Shown here piece after piece: positions 38,391 through 52,288 of a stretch of DNA of 64,000 bases; the stretch's first letter is position 1; each line of letters begins with the position of its first letter. Position numbers and translations under genes: made by a program. Source of the DNA: Panorpa germanica (Eukaryota; Arthropoda; Insecta; Mecoptera; Panorpidae); contig OY783210.1 of assembly GCA_963678705.1 (NCBI GenBank), positions 21,639,331 through 21,703,330 on the forward strand, read 5' to 3'. A model generated the notes under the pieces. It was not told the DNA's origin, did not search any database, and worked only from the letters and a program-made list of their open reading frames with translations.

Positions 38391-40375
38391 GAAGATTAAA
38401 AATATATTAGCATTGGAGTATCCTTATAAAAATAAATTAATTTGCTAAATTATAAACTTGACAGCTTTAAATAAAACCACATCGTCGTTCTTGTTTCTGA
38501 TTATATTCGAGCGTTTTCTTTACAGCGCTAAAAGAGCTAGTCCTTTGTCTTATTACATAAAGAAATATAATATGTTTTCAAATAGCTGTTTTCAGCCTGA
38601 AATAGAAAAAGCATTTTGATTCCTTTACGTGTTTAGGACCAATAACATTTTTGAGGGTAAAACATCAAACTCACGCATATCATAAACCCTGGCACACACC
38701 GCCCTTTAGCTTTAAGTCAACCCTCTTTCTAGCCGTATTTTCTAAAAACAGGAAGTATATTTCTGAATATTTTTAAAATGATTATACGTATTAATCAACA
38801 TTTAAAATCTGGGAGGATATTTGGTATCAATAAATTCTATATTGTTATCCTGGTGTCTTGGAGGTAGAAAGGATAACATGCTGGAGACGCGGACGTGGTA
38901 ATACACAACCCCTATCAGCTGGTTCGGTACTGACAGCACAGGCCTGGAGCACCTGTTCTTGAATTCCAAATCCACCTGTTTTACTACTGTTAAATAATAA
39001 TGAACCATTTCTCTCTGACAGGACTAACCACAAAATGATGCTTTAAGCTATATTTAACTTATTTTTATTCAAATAATACCTTTACCTTTTGTATATCACA
39101 AAATAGAAGTAACTGTGAATTAGAATCCTCGTTGGCTGTTCTATTCGTTTATGTAGCCTAAACGTAAGCGTCCACTGGTCCACGTTTGTTCAATTTTTAC
39201 AAATTCGTACATGCCTTCATTGTCAGTATGGATTTAGTAGAGTGAGTGCTGCCATCTATGATGCAGAAATTCTTTTTCACGGCGAATATTAACTTATTGT
39301 TATCCGTTATCGTTTTATTTAAGGAATCTCCATCGTAGGCCACCGGATTTCTATTTCCCCTTGATCAACCATCAACGTACTAGTAATAGAAACATCAGGG
39401 TTGTGTGCCTTAAAGGAAAGAGTTCAGAAATTGGGTCCGATGCTAATATCCGTGCTAAAGGTGGCTACGTCCAACAATAACATATATATATTTTTAATTT
39501 AAAATGTTTTTACGATATATTGAAGTTTTTAAATGAAAGAAATAAAAATTGACAAAGTTATAGCATTTTTAATTGGTAACACTTCGAGCGCCGACCCCTC
39601 TATATAAAACAGACGTCGCTTTGCGACGGGGTGAATGTTAGTAACCTATATAGTGCTATACTCTATAGCACGTGCAGACTGTAGTTTAACTTGAACTAGT
39701 CATAAATCATAAAGTAAAACAAAAAAATAAAAAATAAACCGGAAAATATAATGATATCATATTTATAAGCAAGGTGAAAAATCATTTTCATGAAAAACTG
39801 AATACGTTAACATGCAGTCTAACAGGGTGTCTAATATGCACTTGTTTTATTAGGAAAAGGTTGGCAAAAAATAAAAAATGGGTGTTCCAGTACCGTGTTT
39901 AAAATATCTCGGATTGAGAACTTCAAAATCTATGTTAAGTGGAGAAATTAAAATTCAGTGTGAATGACCTTTCACTTCCTGAAGACATGATAGATTGAAG
40001 TATCTTATTGTTTAGTTTTTGTATATCTTTTTACTTTTATAAAGTCTTATAATGGTTAAGGTAGTGTCAGCTCAAAAAGATAAATGCTTTCGTAATTAGG
40101 ATAGTTTTTACTTTTTAATTTTATTGCATATAAATCATAGTGTCGTCCCGCGTCCGTGCTGCGCATTTTGCAATTAGTCTAATTTGGTCACCGCGGCGCA
40201 CCTTACTCTAATTTATTCCATTTCCCTAGCAGCCGCGCTAACAGTAAGCCCTGCTGGTTTTTATATTTCATTAAGTTAACGATAACATAAACTAAGTACG
40301 AGTATCTTGAGTTAATACATAGTAATGCATTTAATTATAGTAATAATATTAGGCTACTTTGAGAAAGTTACGCGG

Positions 40376-40435
40376 CTCTCACACTGAAACAGATCACGTC
40401 TGACCGTCGGTTCCAGTGTGAGAGAACCGACGGTC
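40376..40435. repeat. Two interleaved perfect 11-bp inverted repeats
   Basis: CTCTCACACTG (40376-40386) pairs with 40414-40424, and GACCGTCGGTT (40402-40412) pairs with 40425-40435. The order is A-B-A'-B'. A related CTC.CACA...GAACAGA..ACGTC.GACCG stretch lies at 37924-37960. It is probably a transposon end remnant. Confidence 0.6.
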
Positions 40436-42539
40436 GGTTCAATAAATGATAATATTACGAGCAGCGTTTTTTCACAACAAAACCTTTACAAACACGATCA
40501 TTTATTTAATCAGTCATTTACACTTTTACAAAATATCATTTAAAATAAAAAGTTTTTTATATTACACGTATAAATAAAAAAAACTAAAACATGGTATGTA
40601 CCACTATAGGCGAATAATGTGCGTGATAAAATAATATTTTATTATTTATTTTATATATCCCCTGATGGTCATCGTCCTCGGCCTCCGAATTAAATAACAA
40701 AACACAGGGTTGTTCATTTCTGTGCGTGCTTATTTCACCACACCCTACATCCGTCCATCCCCCTCCCCTAAATTGATGACGTAATTTCTTCCCCCTTCTC
40801 ACTGCCCTCATTTTGATTGTATACGACCCTATAACGTACAGATATATTTAGTGGATTATAGTTAGAGAGATACCTTCACTCCAATTGAGAACCTTTGATC
40901 TCCTGTAAATGCCAGTAAAATGGGAAATGGGAAAATATTGAGGAGGATATGAAGTTACTTTACTCTACTTGCTATGAATAGTGAACAGAATGTATTATTA
41001 TGTTTAATTCAAGTGGGAAAACTCTACACGCACAAAAACAGGCCCTTTTGGTTGGTCATTAGATCTCTGGTCTCTACCACGTTGCAAATTCTAGAAATTT
41101 TAGAATTAGCTTGAGTGCATGTCTTCATAGACGTACATTCCATTCTATCCAATGTATAAAGTCGAAGATTTTCATTCTATATACATATACAGCCAATAAA
41201 GAATTTGACAGTTGACAATTTTACCATTTTACCACTGTTTCTTACATTGCAACCATCTGTTAAAAGTTAAACCCGTAAAATGTGCAATCGGAGAAGGTCG
41301 TAAGTTCTAAATAATGTATAGGACCGCCGTCCATCCCTGACAGGTCTCTCCAAGTTATTCCAGGTTGCTTAGTTCCGCATCCCTCCAGCTCCAGCTCCAG
41401 CTCCAGGTTGACTAAGTGACAGATGGAAAACGAGATGCTTTTTACAAATTCTTTATTTAACATCTCTTGAATTTTATTATCTAAATTATTACTGTTATAG
41501 ACGGAAATATCCATTTAAAGCTAAATATTGTATTTATGTAAAAATGGTTGCTGTAAAATGTATTCTGAAATGATTTGATAAGGAATTCTATAAAGCCAAT
41601 AATAGCCGTGTAGATTGTGAACAAATGTTCAGTTAAATATGTTTTAACCGCAGGTGGAGACTAAAGTATTAGATACAGGGCCACATTGAGACATGGGTAC
41701 AGTGAGACCCTTTTATTTCTAGTCTAGACACTAATTAATGTGGAAAATTGGCGGAAAAGTTGACACATCATTAAAAAATGATGTGTGGTCAAATTATAGG
41801 AAATAGAGATTGCTAATAATTATTTTTATCTTAGAACCCACTGGTATATTTAATTTTTGAACTGCACCGCTGTAAAAAGTAAAACACCACACTGAAAATT
41901 AGTAATGATTTAAATCAGATGATATTTAACAGTTTACAATTTTTCTACTCATTCACAATTGGTTCCTTATCTTAAGCATTCAAATCAAAGAACAAACAAA
42001 ATACAATAGTTTATTTATATACTTTATAAATATAAACTAAGTATATTTTATTATTTCTTTATCACTAATTACTCGAGTAATAATTAATTGGTTGAAAACT
42101 TACATCAGATATTTTGTTTTCACCTTCCTACATAAAATATGTAACATATATCAATTTTCCGCCGCGCTACATTTTCCGTATTTCCTTCTATTAACTTTAT
42201 AGAACACTTTTCCTTCGCGCATGATCCGATGACCCCTCTCTCACTCCTTGATTACGCCAGGTACAAAAATCGTGCATCTCTTTTTAACAACTGCGTTTTC
42301 CCATACCGTATCATTCCATCTCATTTTTATTGAGAAACATCTCTCAAATAGTCCATCTCTTTCTAACATTATTATATAATATGAAATATTTTATAAATTG
42401 CCACCCCCGTGGTGTATTTTGTCTCTTTTTAACTTCTCACATTTAGTATATTTGTCTCTCTGTTTACTCACATAGTACTGTTTTACATCTGTCTGTTTAT
42501 ACCCTTCCAACAACATTGCAAGTCAATGTTGCACGTGCC

Positions 42540-42780
42540 GCTCTCTTTCTCTCCAGTTTGACACACCACCTATGAACTCTACCATCTCACTTGCTCTTGC
42601 ACGATGAACGACGCTTTGTTCTTGTCTCGCTTCAACTCGCGATATGTGGTAATCGACAAGGCTTCTACTCGCGGAATTGCATTCAGTCGATTGTAAACCT
42701 CCGAGGCGTCTACAGCTGCTGTTGTGACGTACTACCTATCGTGGCCCGCGAATATTTTGACGTTTTGAAATTCTTGTCAA
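42540..42780 (+). promoter_or_regulatory. GC-richer promoter/leader-like region upstream of the 43.27-kb exon
   Basis: A stretch with many CG dinucleotides (CTCGCGATATGTGG, GTGGCCCGCGAATATT) in AT-rich surroundings, 0.5-0.7 kb before the candidate coding exon. Possible start region or 5' UTR. Confidence 0.3.
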
Positions 42781-42868
42781 TCAAAGTGGAAATCAAAAAG
42801 TCAGTGAATTATTTCAATTTATTTTTATTTGAATTGTTATAAAATGTATCTGTATAAATAAATGAACC

Positions 42869-42887
42869 TAAGTCTAAGTCTAAGTCT
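42869..42887. repeat. (AAGTCT)n short tandem repeat
   Basis: Three units of AAGTCT in the leader-like region upstream of the candidate exon at 43270. Confidence 0.8.
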
Positions 42888-43269
42888 TGTGACAAAAAAC
42901 TGAATTTAGATTATTCCGTGTCGTAGTTGTATTAAGCATTGAATTTATTGTAACTTGCTTGTGGAAATATATTTATAAGAATATTTTTGTTTTAGATTCA
43001 TCCAAAATCGAGAATAAGTGTTTTTTGTGTATTAGTGTTGCAAAAGATAAGCTTTCTCTAACACAATTTCAAAAAAACAACAACATTAATGTGCTTTCGC
43101 GTAAAAATTTTACCTTAAACTTAACTTAAAAAAAAACTTATATTATAAACCTTTTTTTTAACAAAAAAAGGAACTTTTTTTTAAACAAAGCCAAGTTTAA
43201 AAATATCGTTAAGATCGAATTTTCTATAATTCGATTTTAACAGATATTTAAACTAAAACAGATCTACAG

Positions 43270-43523
43270 TGGATAATTCAGAATATATAAACTCTAAGAG
43301 GCGTTTTTTGGGTGAGACTTACCCCCAAAATCCACAAAATCCACAAAATCAACATCTACAGTGTCCGCCACAAAAACGACTTAGAAGTGTGACCACTGGA
43401 GGTGCCCTAATTGAGCCCCCAAGTGTATCTCAAGTGCCCCAAAGTGATAATATGGAAACACAGTTGGCGCTACCATTGAGTCAAAGCATGGATTCTGTCA
43501 ACACAGCAACCGGGGAGGAAGAG
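43270..43523 (+). CDS. Candidate N-terminal coding exon of an unrecognised protein
   Basis: An open frame of 85 codons ends at a strong donor (GAGGAAGAG|GTAAGT at 43523). Composition is richer in G/C than the surroundings and looks coding: a triple Asn-Pro-Gln repeat, a basic nuclear-localisation-like stretch (CPPQKRLRS), then Ser/Gln-rich sequence and an acidic end (TGEEE). No ATG opens the frame; its first in-frame ATGs are at 43452 and 43488. The left edge looks like an acceptor (CTACAG|TGGAT), so an upstream exon ending in A would make a split ATG. A GC-richer, promoter-like stretch lies at 42540-42780. No downstream exon was found in the window, so the gene may run past the right edge. 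I do not recognise the protein; the gene could also start at the internal Met. Confidence 0.5.
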
Positions 43524-44247
43524 GTAAGTCGCAAAATACTCGTAAACATCGCCATGTGTTATTTGTTATTATTGCATTTATACCAATACCAGGATTACCG
43601 CAATATCAGTATATTGTGCCCGACTCCGACTGTGAGCTTAAAAGCTCTTCCTAACGAGATTAGACTTAAGTGAAATAGTCTGGAAACGAAGGTTCTAGAT
43701 AAGCGCCAACACTGCTAAAAGGTTAACCGTGTGAGCGCGTGAGAGGTGCTTATTCAATTAAATAAATACGGAAACATATTTATTAAAAAAAATTCAAAAA
43801 TGCACTGTGTTTACGTAACATGAAATAGTTACTTTGATCGTTACAACTAGAATCATAAAAACCCCTTTTTTTAAGTTACGTCCGTGAGTTTTCTAAATAA
43901 AAATTTTCCTAAATAAATTCGGTATTAGAGTGCGCTGCATAAAGTGGCTGCTTTTTAAATTGTTTAAAAAATATCTAAGATTTCATGAAGCACAAACTTT
44001 AAAAATAAATGTGGAACACCATTTCCTGAAGAAATTTTCTATTACGTGACCACACCATTGTGACTTCTCACAATTTGTAGATCATTGGAAGAAACTTGTT
44101 CTTTACAGGAAAATTTTTGACGCTGTTAATTTTTAAGATCCAATCTGTCATTTCCTATATATATTTACACACAATACATACACTCATGTATTATTTAATG
44201 TAATATGTTTTATATAAGTTTTATAAAGTTTAACATTAAATAATCTT

Positions 44248-44346
44248 GCATAACCAACTTTATTATCGTCAGAAAAGCGTAAGTCTATGTTAAAAGATAA
44301 GTATTATTATGTAATGTTACATTATGTTAACCTAAAATGCTATGTA
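44248..44346 (+). repeat. Dispersed repeat family R2, copy 5 (left part)
   Basis: Shares AATAATCTTGCATAA, TTTATTATCGTCAGAAAA and TATGTTAAAAGATAA with the copy at 38.2 kb, then diverges. Confidence 0.5.
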
Positions 44347-46764
44347 TAGTCCAAATCACGGTAGTTCGGTGCCGACTTACACTTAAAAGAGGTTATAAGA
44401 GTGGTATAAATCTATAAAACGATAATGAATTTTCTATATACATTATAGAAAAATAAATAAGTCAGTGCGTTTTCATTATATTGGCAGTTTATACCCCACA
44501 ACTTGTTTTAAGCGTGAATCGCCGTCGAACGCTCATGATTTGAACTATACTCGTACAAGTAAACTATTTTATGTTAGATAAACCTTTGTGGTTTGTAACA
44601 AGAGTAACATATCTACACATATAATTTTCAAACCAATTAAAAAATATTTAACATATCAATATGTTTATACTAATTTTAATTGATTCATTTCGCAATAACA
44701 ATAGAAAAATTAATCATTAACAATATAAATAACAAGAAACGATCGATAAATAAACGTATTATTTGAACAATAGAATTGAATGATATTTAAACTCGAAGTA
44801 GATATTATTTATTCTTAGTTTGTAACGCGAAACATTTGAGCACGCAATATTAATGCGCAATTCCCTGTACTCTAGTACTTTGCTGTAATCATAATCGCAT
44901 GATGAAGTAGACTGCCTACAGCGTGTTCTGCCTCCCGCATATCACCGTCACCGTCCGGTGTACGTCAGTCCGTGTGCTGTCAGAAACCCATTAAAACCAA
45001 TACTTTACCTGTTATTCACATTTTAATGATTTTTGTGATAAAATACCTATATATTTTTTCAATTTATTCAGCTATATGTACTATACATATTATATATTTG
45101 TTAAATCAATTATTTCATGTTTTAGGGTTCAATTTACGAACCAGCTTCTGCTTCTGTTCTTCCATTAAAATCAATTCTATCTAGTCGAAAGTTATCTCCT
45201 TTTCGAGACCACCCTTACGGCTTAGGCACTGACATATAGTCTTTTCAGTCAAAAGTTATTACTGGAGAACTCTTGATACTTGAATATTTTACCTAAAATT
45301 GGGTTTTTCATTTCTAGTTTTGTCAAAGACCTATCACAGTTAAAAATCTATTGAAAAATCGGTTCTCAAAGTTCTATATTTTTCCGAAATTATTTCTTGC
45401 ATATTATAAAATTTTTTTGAAATATTTACCCCATTTTCCCATCACCTTTTCTTCATTCCGCTGTTATTAAAACCAATGTAAGCAAACAAGGCCAAAGGTC
45501 AGTTTAATTTACACCCAAAACAAACAAGGAGCCAAGTTGAGGTCAGCTGTAAGCCAAGAAAACCATCAACCCGCAAAAGCAAACTTCAAAGTTCACTTTA
45601 GTTTTGGAAATAGAATTGTTTGTCAAAAAGCCTAGATTTTGTTACGTTTTCAAAATTAATGATACGAAATTGAAATATTCTCTTGGGGAATATATTTTAC
45701 TCGTATTTTTCTTCCTTCTACACAGATTTTTTCCATCGATACTTTTCTTGAATACTGATCAGCAATTAGTGCGTGTATTTAACTTAAAAAATACGCGATG
45801 TTGTGCGTGGAAAAGTAATTAAGATACTGGTGCAATTACAATGGTTTAAAACTTTCTAAATAATTCAATATGAAAAGAAAAAACTTTGAAGAAATATAAA
45901 AAAAAACAATTGTATTGTTGAAACGCTTTGTGTTCGAATATAATGACAAAGTGTTATTCATATTCGTTCGATAAAAGTAAAATCTTGTTATCTGTATAAA
46001 ATATAAAATTATGTATTATTAATTCCGAAATCTGTAATGCTCTTCTTAACAATTTACGTATGAAAGGCAATTGGAACTAGATACAATTAATTTTGTATGG
46101 GAGCTAAAAAAAATTTTTTACGTAATGTTGTAATAACTTTGTTTACGTAAAATATCTACAACTGTGTCTAGCTAGCAGGCAAGAGTGAAATAAATATTTC
46201 TGTAATCTCCAGTCACCAAGAATAACTGAATTATGAAATGTTTATTGATATACTGCCAAATTTACAATGACTACTAACATTATTTATTTATATTTTCATC
46301 TTCTAAGTCGCGTACCGCATAAACGCGTCTATCTAAACCGACATCTCCACGTCACGTGGTGTGTTATAGTAGTACATGTTATTAATTAATCATCTTGTAT
46401 TCATTAAATGTATTTGAATTATTTATTTGCATCATTGGAATATACTATATATAGAATATGCCGCACGGTGTAATAGAACTCAATTTATTATTGAACATTA
46501 ATCAAATTAAACTATTAAATTAATTGAATTTTTTTAATATATATTCAGGCAGCTATTTTGTATTTATACAAAAAAATTTTGTCCCAAATTCTACCAAATT
46601 GTCCAATTTACTTGCGATAATCGTACCCGAACGTATAGTCCTATAGGAACACTAAATGGCAAAGTATTTTACTTTTTACCCAATACCAAGTAAGCTTTAA
46701 GTATCACTTTTATTTACAAACAGGTCCAACAAAAATTTGTTTGTTTCAAATGTCCTAGTTATGC

Positions 46765-47138
46765 CAGTTTCACACCTGAGAGACACGAACAAAAACACCA
46801 ATGTTTTTAATTTAAAACATTTTTGTCTTTTGTTGCTGTTTTAGTAAACGAAACACATTCCCATCTGAAGTCTGTAAGATCAAAGGAAAACACGTTGTTG
46901 TTGTTTTTTAGTATGCTTGGTTTGAACACGCAGTTTTGTTTTTTTTGCTTGCAGTTGTTGTTTATCATGTTTATAATTTTTATGGGACACACAGAAAAAC
47001 ACTAAATACAAAACCAGTCTGTTCAGTGTGAACGTGTTTTCCAAAAACAGAACTATTTTAAAATAAAACGAAACATCTTTTTGTTTTGTTTTTTTGAAAA
47101 TAAACTGTTTTCAAAACTGTCTCTCTGGTGTGTATAGG
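46765..47138. mobile_element. MITE-like element, about 370 bp
   Basis: Left end CACACCTGAGAGACA (46771-46785) is the inverse, with one mismatch, of the right end TGTCTCTCTGGTGTG (47118-47132). The interior is A/T- and poly-T-rich without coding potential. Confidence 0.55.
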
Positions 47139-50100
47139 TTCAAACCTATATATTACATATGGACGACAGTCGCTTTAAAGACTTGTAACATCAATAATTA
47201 AAAATAATTATTTGGTTGTTTATTAACTCTCAGAAGTATATAGTATATAGCACCCTTAACAAATATTTCAATAACTCCGTGTGTACTACATAGATTAGTA
47301 CTTATTTTGAAATCGATTTATTTTATTATAATCGTTTATACGTGATTCCTTTTAAAACAGTAAAACAATCCAGTCCTCGGTATCTTATAAATAAAAAAAC
47401 TATTTGTAGAAAAAATTCTATTGAATTGTGTAAATTGTTTTGATTGGTTACTTCGAACTAAAACTCATAATAATAGAAATAAAGTTAATAATAAAAAAAA
47501 CATTTATGTACATAATTACTCACAAACCTTCTAATAGGTTTTTGTTAAAAACACGTTTACAGTATAGCCCCCATATTCGCGGAAGCTAGACAGGAGATTT
47601 TTTTGAATTGTGTTCAGGAGAATGAAATCGACGATCGATATATAACTGAGATCGCTAATAAGAAGAGTTAACTGTATTTCATAAAATTAAAAATAAATGC
47701 TTTAAATCCGTTCCGTTTACTATAATTAAAATATAATTATATCTGTGTACGTTTGTTTTTCCTATTTAAAAAAAAAACAGCAAGCGTTATTTTTAAAATA
47801 TCATTTGCATAAATGTGTTTCGAATTGATACGGTAACGATAACGTTTTTTTACATAAATATAATGTCTTCCGTAAAACAAAAATTAGAATTCATGGCAGC
47901 ATCCGAGTCAATATTGCAAAACGGAAGTAGCTAGTAGGTTGTACATATAGAGTCTGAGAGACCGACCGGGAACCAGAAGTTAAATCTGTTGTCATCCCGT
48001 CAGTAGGTAGGGTAGGGTAGGGCGGACTGTAAGTGGGAGTTGAAACTGTTATGGCACAGTGTATGTTTAATTATATTATTTTTTATGTGTATTTATTTAA
48101 CTCTATGTGAACGCAATGTCTAAAGGCCCCTACACACACATACGGACGATTTTATTACTGTACAGTTAACCTTCTATGTGTAATTAAGCGTATTAATTAC
48201 CGGCACATTGCCACCTGATAAAATTCGTTGTGTAGAGATAGAAAAAGTCAGAAGTAAAATCTGAATATAATAGAAATTAAATCCCGGAAACTTCTAGATG
48301 AACCTCACATTATGCTTTTAGTGGTTTTACGGTTTCGTTTATTATTATTACTTATTTCCAGTGGAATTTATACCCGAAATGATTCGATAAAAGTACAGAT
48401 TTTGTTTCTAAAATAACCGTGTTGTATTCCATATATCTCACGAATGTTTAATTCTTCATATTGTAAATGTGGTGCGATGAATAATGCTGGTGTTAAAGAA
48501 GTATGTACTATACACGCGATATCTGTTTAATAAGGTATAACAATAACTTGTAAAGTAGATAAGTATCCTTGAATAGATGTAAATATAAAATACGTAATAC
48601 AATATATAAAACTAGAGAATTTTTTAGAGCCGATTTTGCCAGAAACTGAATCGGTCAAACGCTTTACTTTAACTGTTCAAGTTAACTAACTAACTATTGC
48701 GATAACCATGAGTACAGCAACTGGCATTATATCTGGTAACTTATAAACCAGGCTTCACTAAATCTATTATCTCTACCTTAAGGTGAAACAAAATTAAAAT
48801 GTAGATACGTTATTCATCTAACTAATTGCAGCTTTAGGTCTTGATTCGCGTTTATAGTTACTTACATAAAACTATTTAAACATAAAAGAACATGTTTTTT
48901 TTGATAATATTTTAGCTGTATAGTATCACCATCTATATTTCGCGAGTCAAAAATGGCCTAGTATCGTTTCACCTTAAAACATTTTTTAATTTTAAATTTA
49001 TCTCAGTAAATACATCTTTATTTGAAGATATTCAAAAATCTGTTAACGCCATTTTTTTAGTGTTACATGTGTAACACACTCTTTTATCAAAATTTACTAG
49101 AAAATTTCCAATCACTATTAAACCAGCATATCTACATAAAAAACTGCAGGATATAGATACTATAAAAACCAATTTAAGGTCAAATATGTCACACTGGCGT
49201 ACTGTCATAAAACAAAATAATAATAAAAAAAATCGATGAAGTAACTCCGGAAACGTATAGGTGTGCTAGCCGGAAATTAAAATATTTACTACTACAGGTA
49301 AATATTTGTATAGAACTATTAACAAGTAGAGGGGGTAAATTACTGACGGTTTGTGAAAAATACTTAATCATCAATTTGCGTCTCATAGTTTTAGAATCAC
49401 TATCAATTATAGAGATATACAACCAGCTGTTCGTGAGACAGAACATAACAGATGGACGAGACACGCACGTTCTTAGACTTTTTATTTCTTGTCTGATCCT
49501 GAACTGACAAATGCCTTTGATAGCCTCAAGGCAAAGGGCTTCCTTCGAGAAACAAGAAACAACCAACGTGTAACACTGTTTTGAAACCTTAATTACTGTT
49601 ATACGATCTGTTTATAAAGAGTGGAACAGTTTTTGTATCCCTCTGTTAATGTGTTACAATTCTTTTTCATTTCACCACTGGATAGAATTTTAATTGAATT
49701 TGTATCATTTTTGTATTACCTCTAAATGTTGTTTTACATTTAACAACAAATTAGAGCCGTTCGTATGAACATTGATTTAAAATCCAGCTGGCTATTTATA
49801 AATTCAAATAGCAACTCGTTTCGATCAATAAAAGTTGAAATTACTCGATCTAAGGGAGCTATAAAAATCCCACCATGAAACAGCTAATACCGAGAAATGT
49901 GTCGATTACATAAAACAATACGTGTTTATAAAAAAAATTCGTGCTGTCGATAAAACGAAATATATAATATGAATTTTTTGATAAAAAATCAATAATAATA
50001 TATCTGTGTCATATGGACGACACTACTTGGAATAAGTGTAGTACAGACTATAGTTGTAATGCAATAACCTCCTCCCCTCCCCTCCAGTGGATTCTGGTTG

Positions 50101-52288
50101 AAATAAAAGCTCAACCATATGGCAAAAGCATTTTGCGTGAGATACATTTATATGAAATGGAGGAAAAATCGTACGAGTGTGGAATATTAGATAAATACTG
50201 AGCGAAGGGTGGAGGGAGGAGGTGGAGGGAGGGGTAGACGAACGCATGATAACGTATTCCGAATAAATGTATTTCTACAGGGCTGAATTTGTGGGAGCTC
50301 TGATTTGCAGTGGTGCAACTGTATCAGACCCTTAAGAAAGGGAAAATTTTACATAGTTGAAAATAATTTATACAAGTTGCAGGCGCTATTTTTTGTATGT
50401 GATTAGAATCATTTATTTTATATGGCCATCTACACTGGTTTCACATCTACCTATAATGTTATAATTAGAGTAACATACAAAACTAAATTTTTCTTAGGAA
50501 ACAAACCTATTTGCGCTTGAATAAAATAACGTGCAAATATTGTTAACATTTTATATAAAAGAAGACGATCTATTCTATTAGAAATATAACTTAAAAGAAT
50601 TTTGAATTTAATTAATTTTGAAAGCTGATATCTTGAAAACTGTGACGAGTTATGACACCTCTAGAACAAGACCGTATCCATCAACCATGTTTCGGTAGAT
50701 GCTAAAGAATTGTTGTAATATTTCTAACGTAAAAAATCCAACTCTGCTTGCAGTGTTATTAATAAAGAACTAGAAAATAACAAAAGTTTTATGTAGCGGT
50801 GCGCGGGGGAAGGGTAAAAGATATATGATAGGAACATCCTTTGCGCCCACCCCAGCCCTGCAGTCCTACAACCCTATAACCTGGCTGACAGACATAAAAC
50901 ATTGCCCCACGGGGTTCATAATATTTTTGTAACACAAAAAGAATGATATATATTATGTATTAATCACTGATTTTTACAAATTAAAGTAAATAATAATGAT
51001 GATTTTGTTATGTATTAGAATTGAGTAGCATCAACATCAACATCAGTAAAGAAAAAATTGTTAATATTATTTCTGATGTACTATGTATTGATATATAATA
51101 TAGGGTGTGCTAGAAATATACAGACCCATTCAAAGTTACTTGAGAAATCTCTTTCTCAAGTTAGCACCTTTCCACCACTTTATGTCCCTCTCTTTGGTCA
51201 TTGTGCATATCTAAAGCATCGATATATACAAAAATTTCACATCGATTTACATTACAACATTCTTGTACAGAACATGTCCATGTCAAATTTCACAAAACAT
51301 AAAGCTGATTTTAAAAGTTGAATTTTTTAACATTCAATTTACATGCAATATTCATGTGACATGTAAAAAATAAAATCATTAAAACCTTTTTATGCTTCCC
51401 TATCTCATTCCATAACCCTTCAAACCCCCCGCTTAATCTAACCCTAACCCTAACCTTTCGATGACCTTAAGTACAAGTGAATTGATACATGGATTTCACA
51501 TTTAAATTTAAATAATTTAAACTTGATGGAGGAGTTTTTGTATATAACAATTTTTAATTTCTAATCTAGTTGATTCTAAAAAGTTACTTGTTTATTTGCA
51601 CGGAAAGTTGTCGAAGCATTGGACTTAATAAATGATATGTAGAAGACACGTTTTCCTTTACTTTTATGTTTCATTCAAAAATCTAATGTGTTATTCCACC
51701 ATTATTGCAGATTCAAAATTTTGCTTCCATGATTATATAAGGCGATATCTTTTGCTCATTTTCCAGCCGTACCGCGTCGTAACAATTGTTTCAATTTAGT
51801 TCACAAACTTTTTTAATAACCTGTACTCGGTTCGACGGAGCAGAGAATATTGTTATTGGTATTGATGAGCATGGGGAATAGAATGGGGAGGGGGATGCAC
51901 GGCTCTAGGTATAAAGGCACGTTGATTGCCGAAACACCTGTCACAGGCAGGTGCCCAGGTATCGCCCCTGTTAACCCATGGTTCTGCAGTTCCGCACTAT
52001 GGCACACGAGCTGAACCGGACGGGACAAGATACAACAAGATACACAACATTACAATTTAATAAAAAAAAATAATAATTAATTTTGTTTACTTTCATACTC
52101 ATAAATTTTATTTAGCAGCTATTTGTTAATATCAATACATGAGTCAATATGATTTTAAATTCATTTTGATTTATTTAATGTCGGCCTATTTCCTATCACC
52201 GATGACCTTAACAATTGAACCCAAAAAATGTAGCGTTAGTCGGAGCTTTAGGGCGTCCGCATACGACGCGACTGATTGCAAACCTTAG

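Larger units (their letters stand above)
37000..42539. other. Intergenic or intronic sequence
   Basis: No supportable coding region. Contains R2 copy 4, a CRE at about 37713, the interleaved repeats at 40.4 kb, and TE-like GC-richer stretches near 38.9 and 41.35 kb. Confidence 0.5.

Noticed and set aside
40584-40811. 75-aa minus-strand frame in a GC-richer stretch
   Set aside because: Arg/His-rich start from a low-complexity pyrimidine tract on the opposite strand; no family or splice support.
49189-49566. 125-aa minus-strand open frame
   Set aside because: No recognisable motifs, no supporting splice or promoter signals, composition like translated AT-rich noncoding DNA.
51434-51456. Telomere-like CCCTAA repeats
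   Set aside because: Only about three units, and the type (AACCCT) is not the usual insect TTAGG; likewise the GGGTA run near 48010 is too short.
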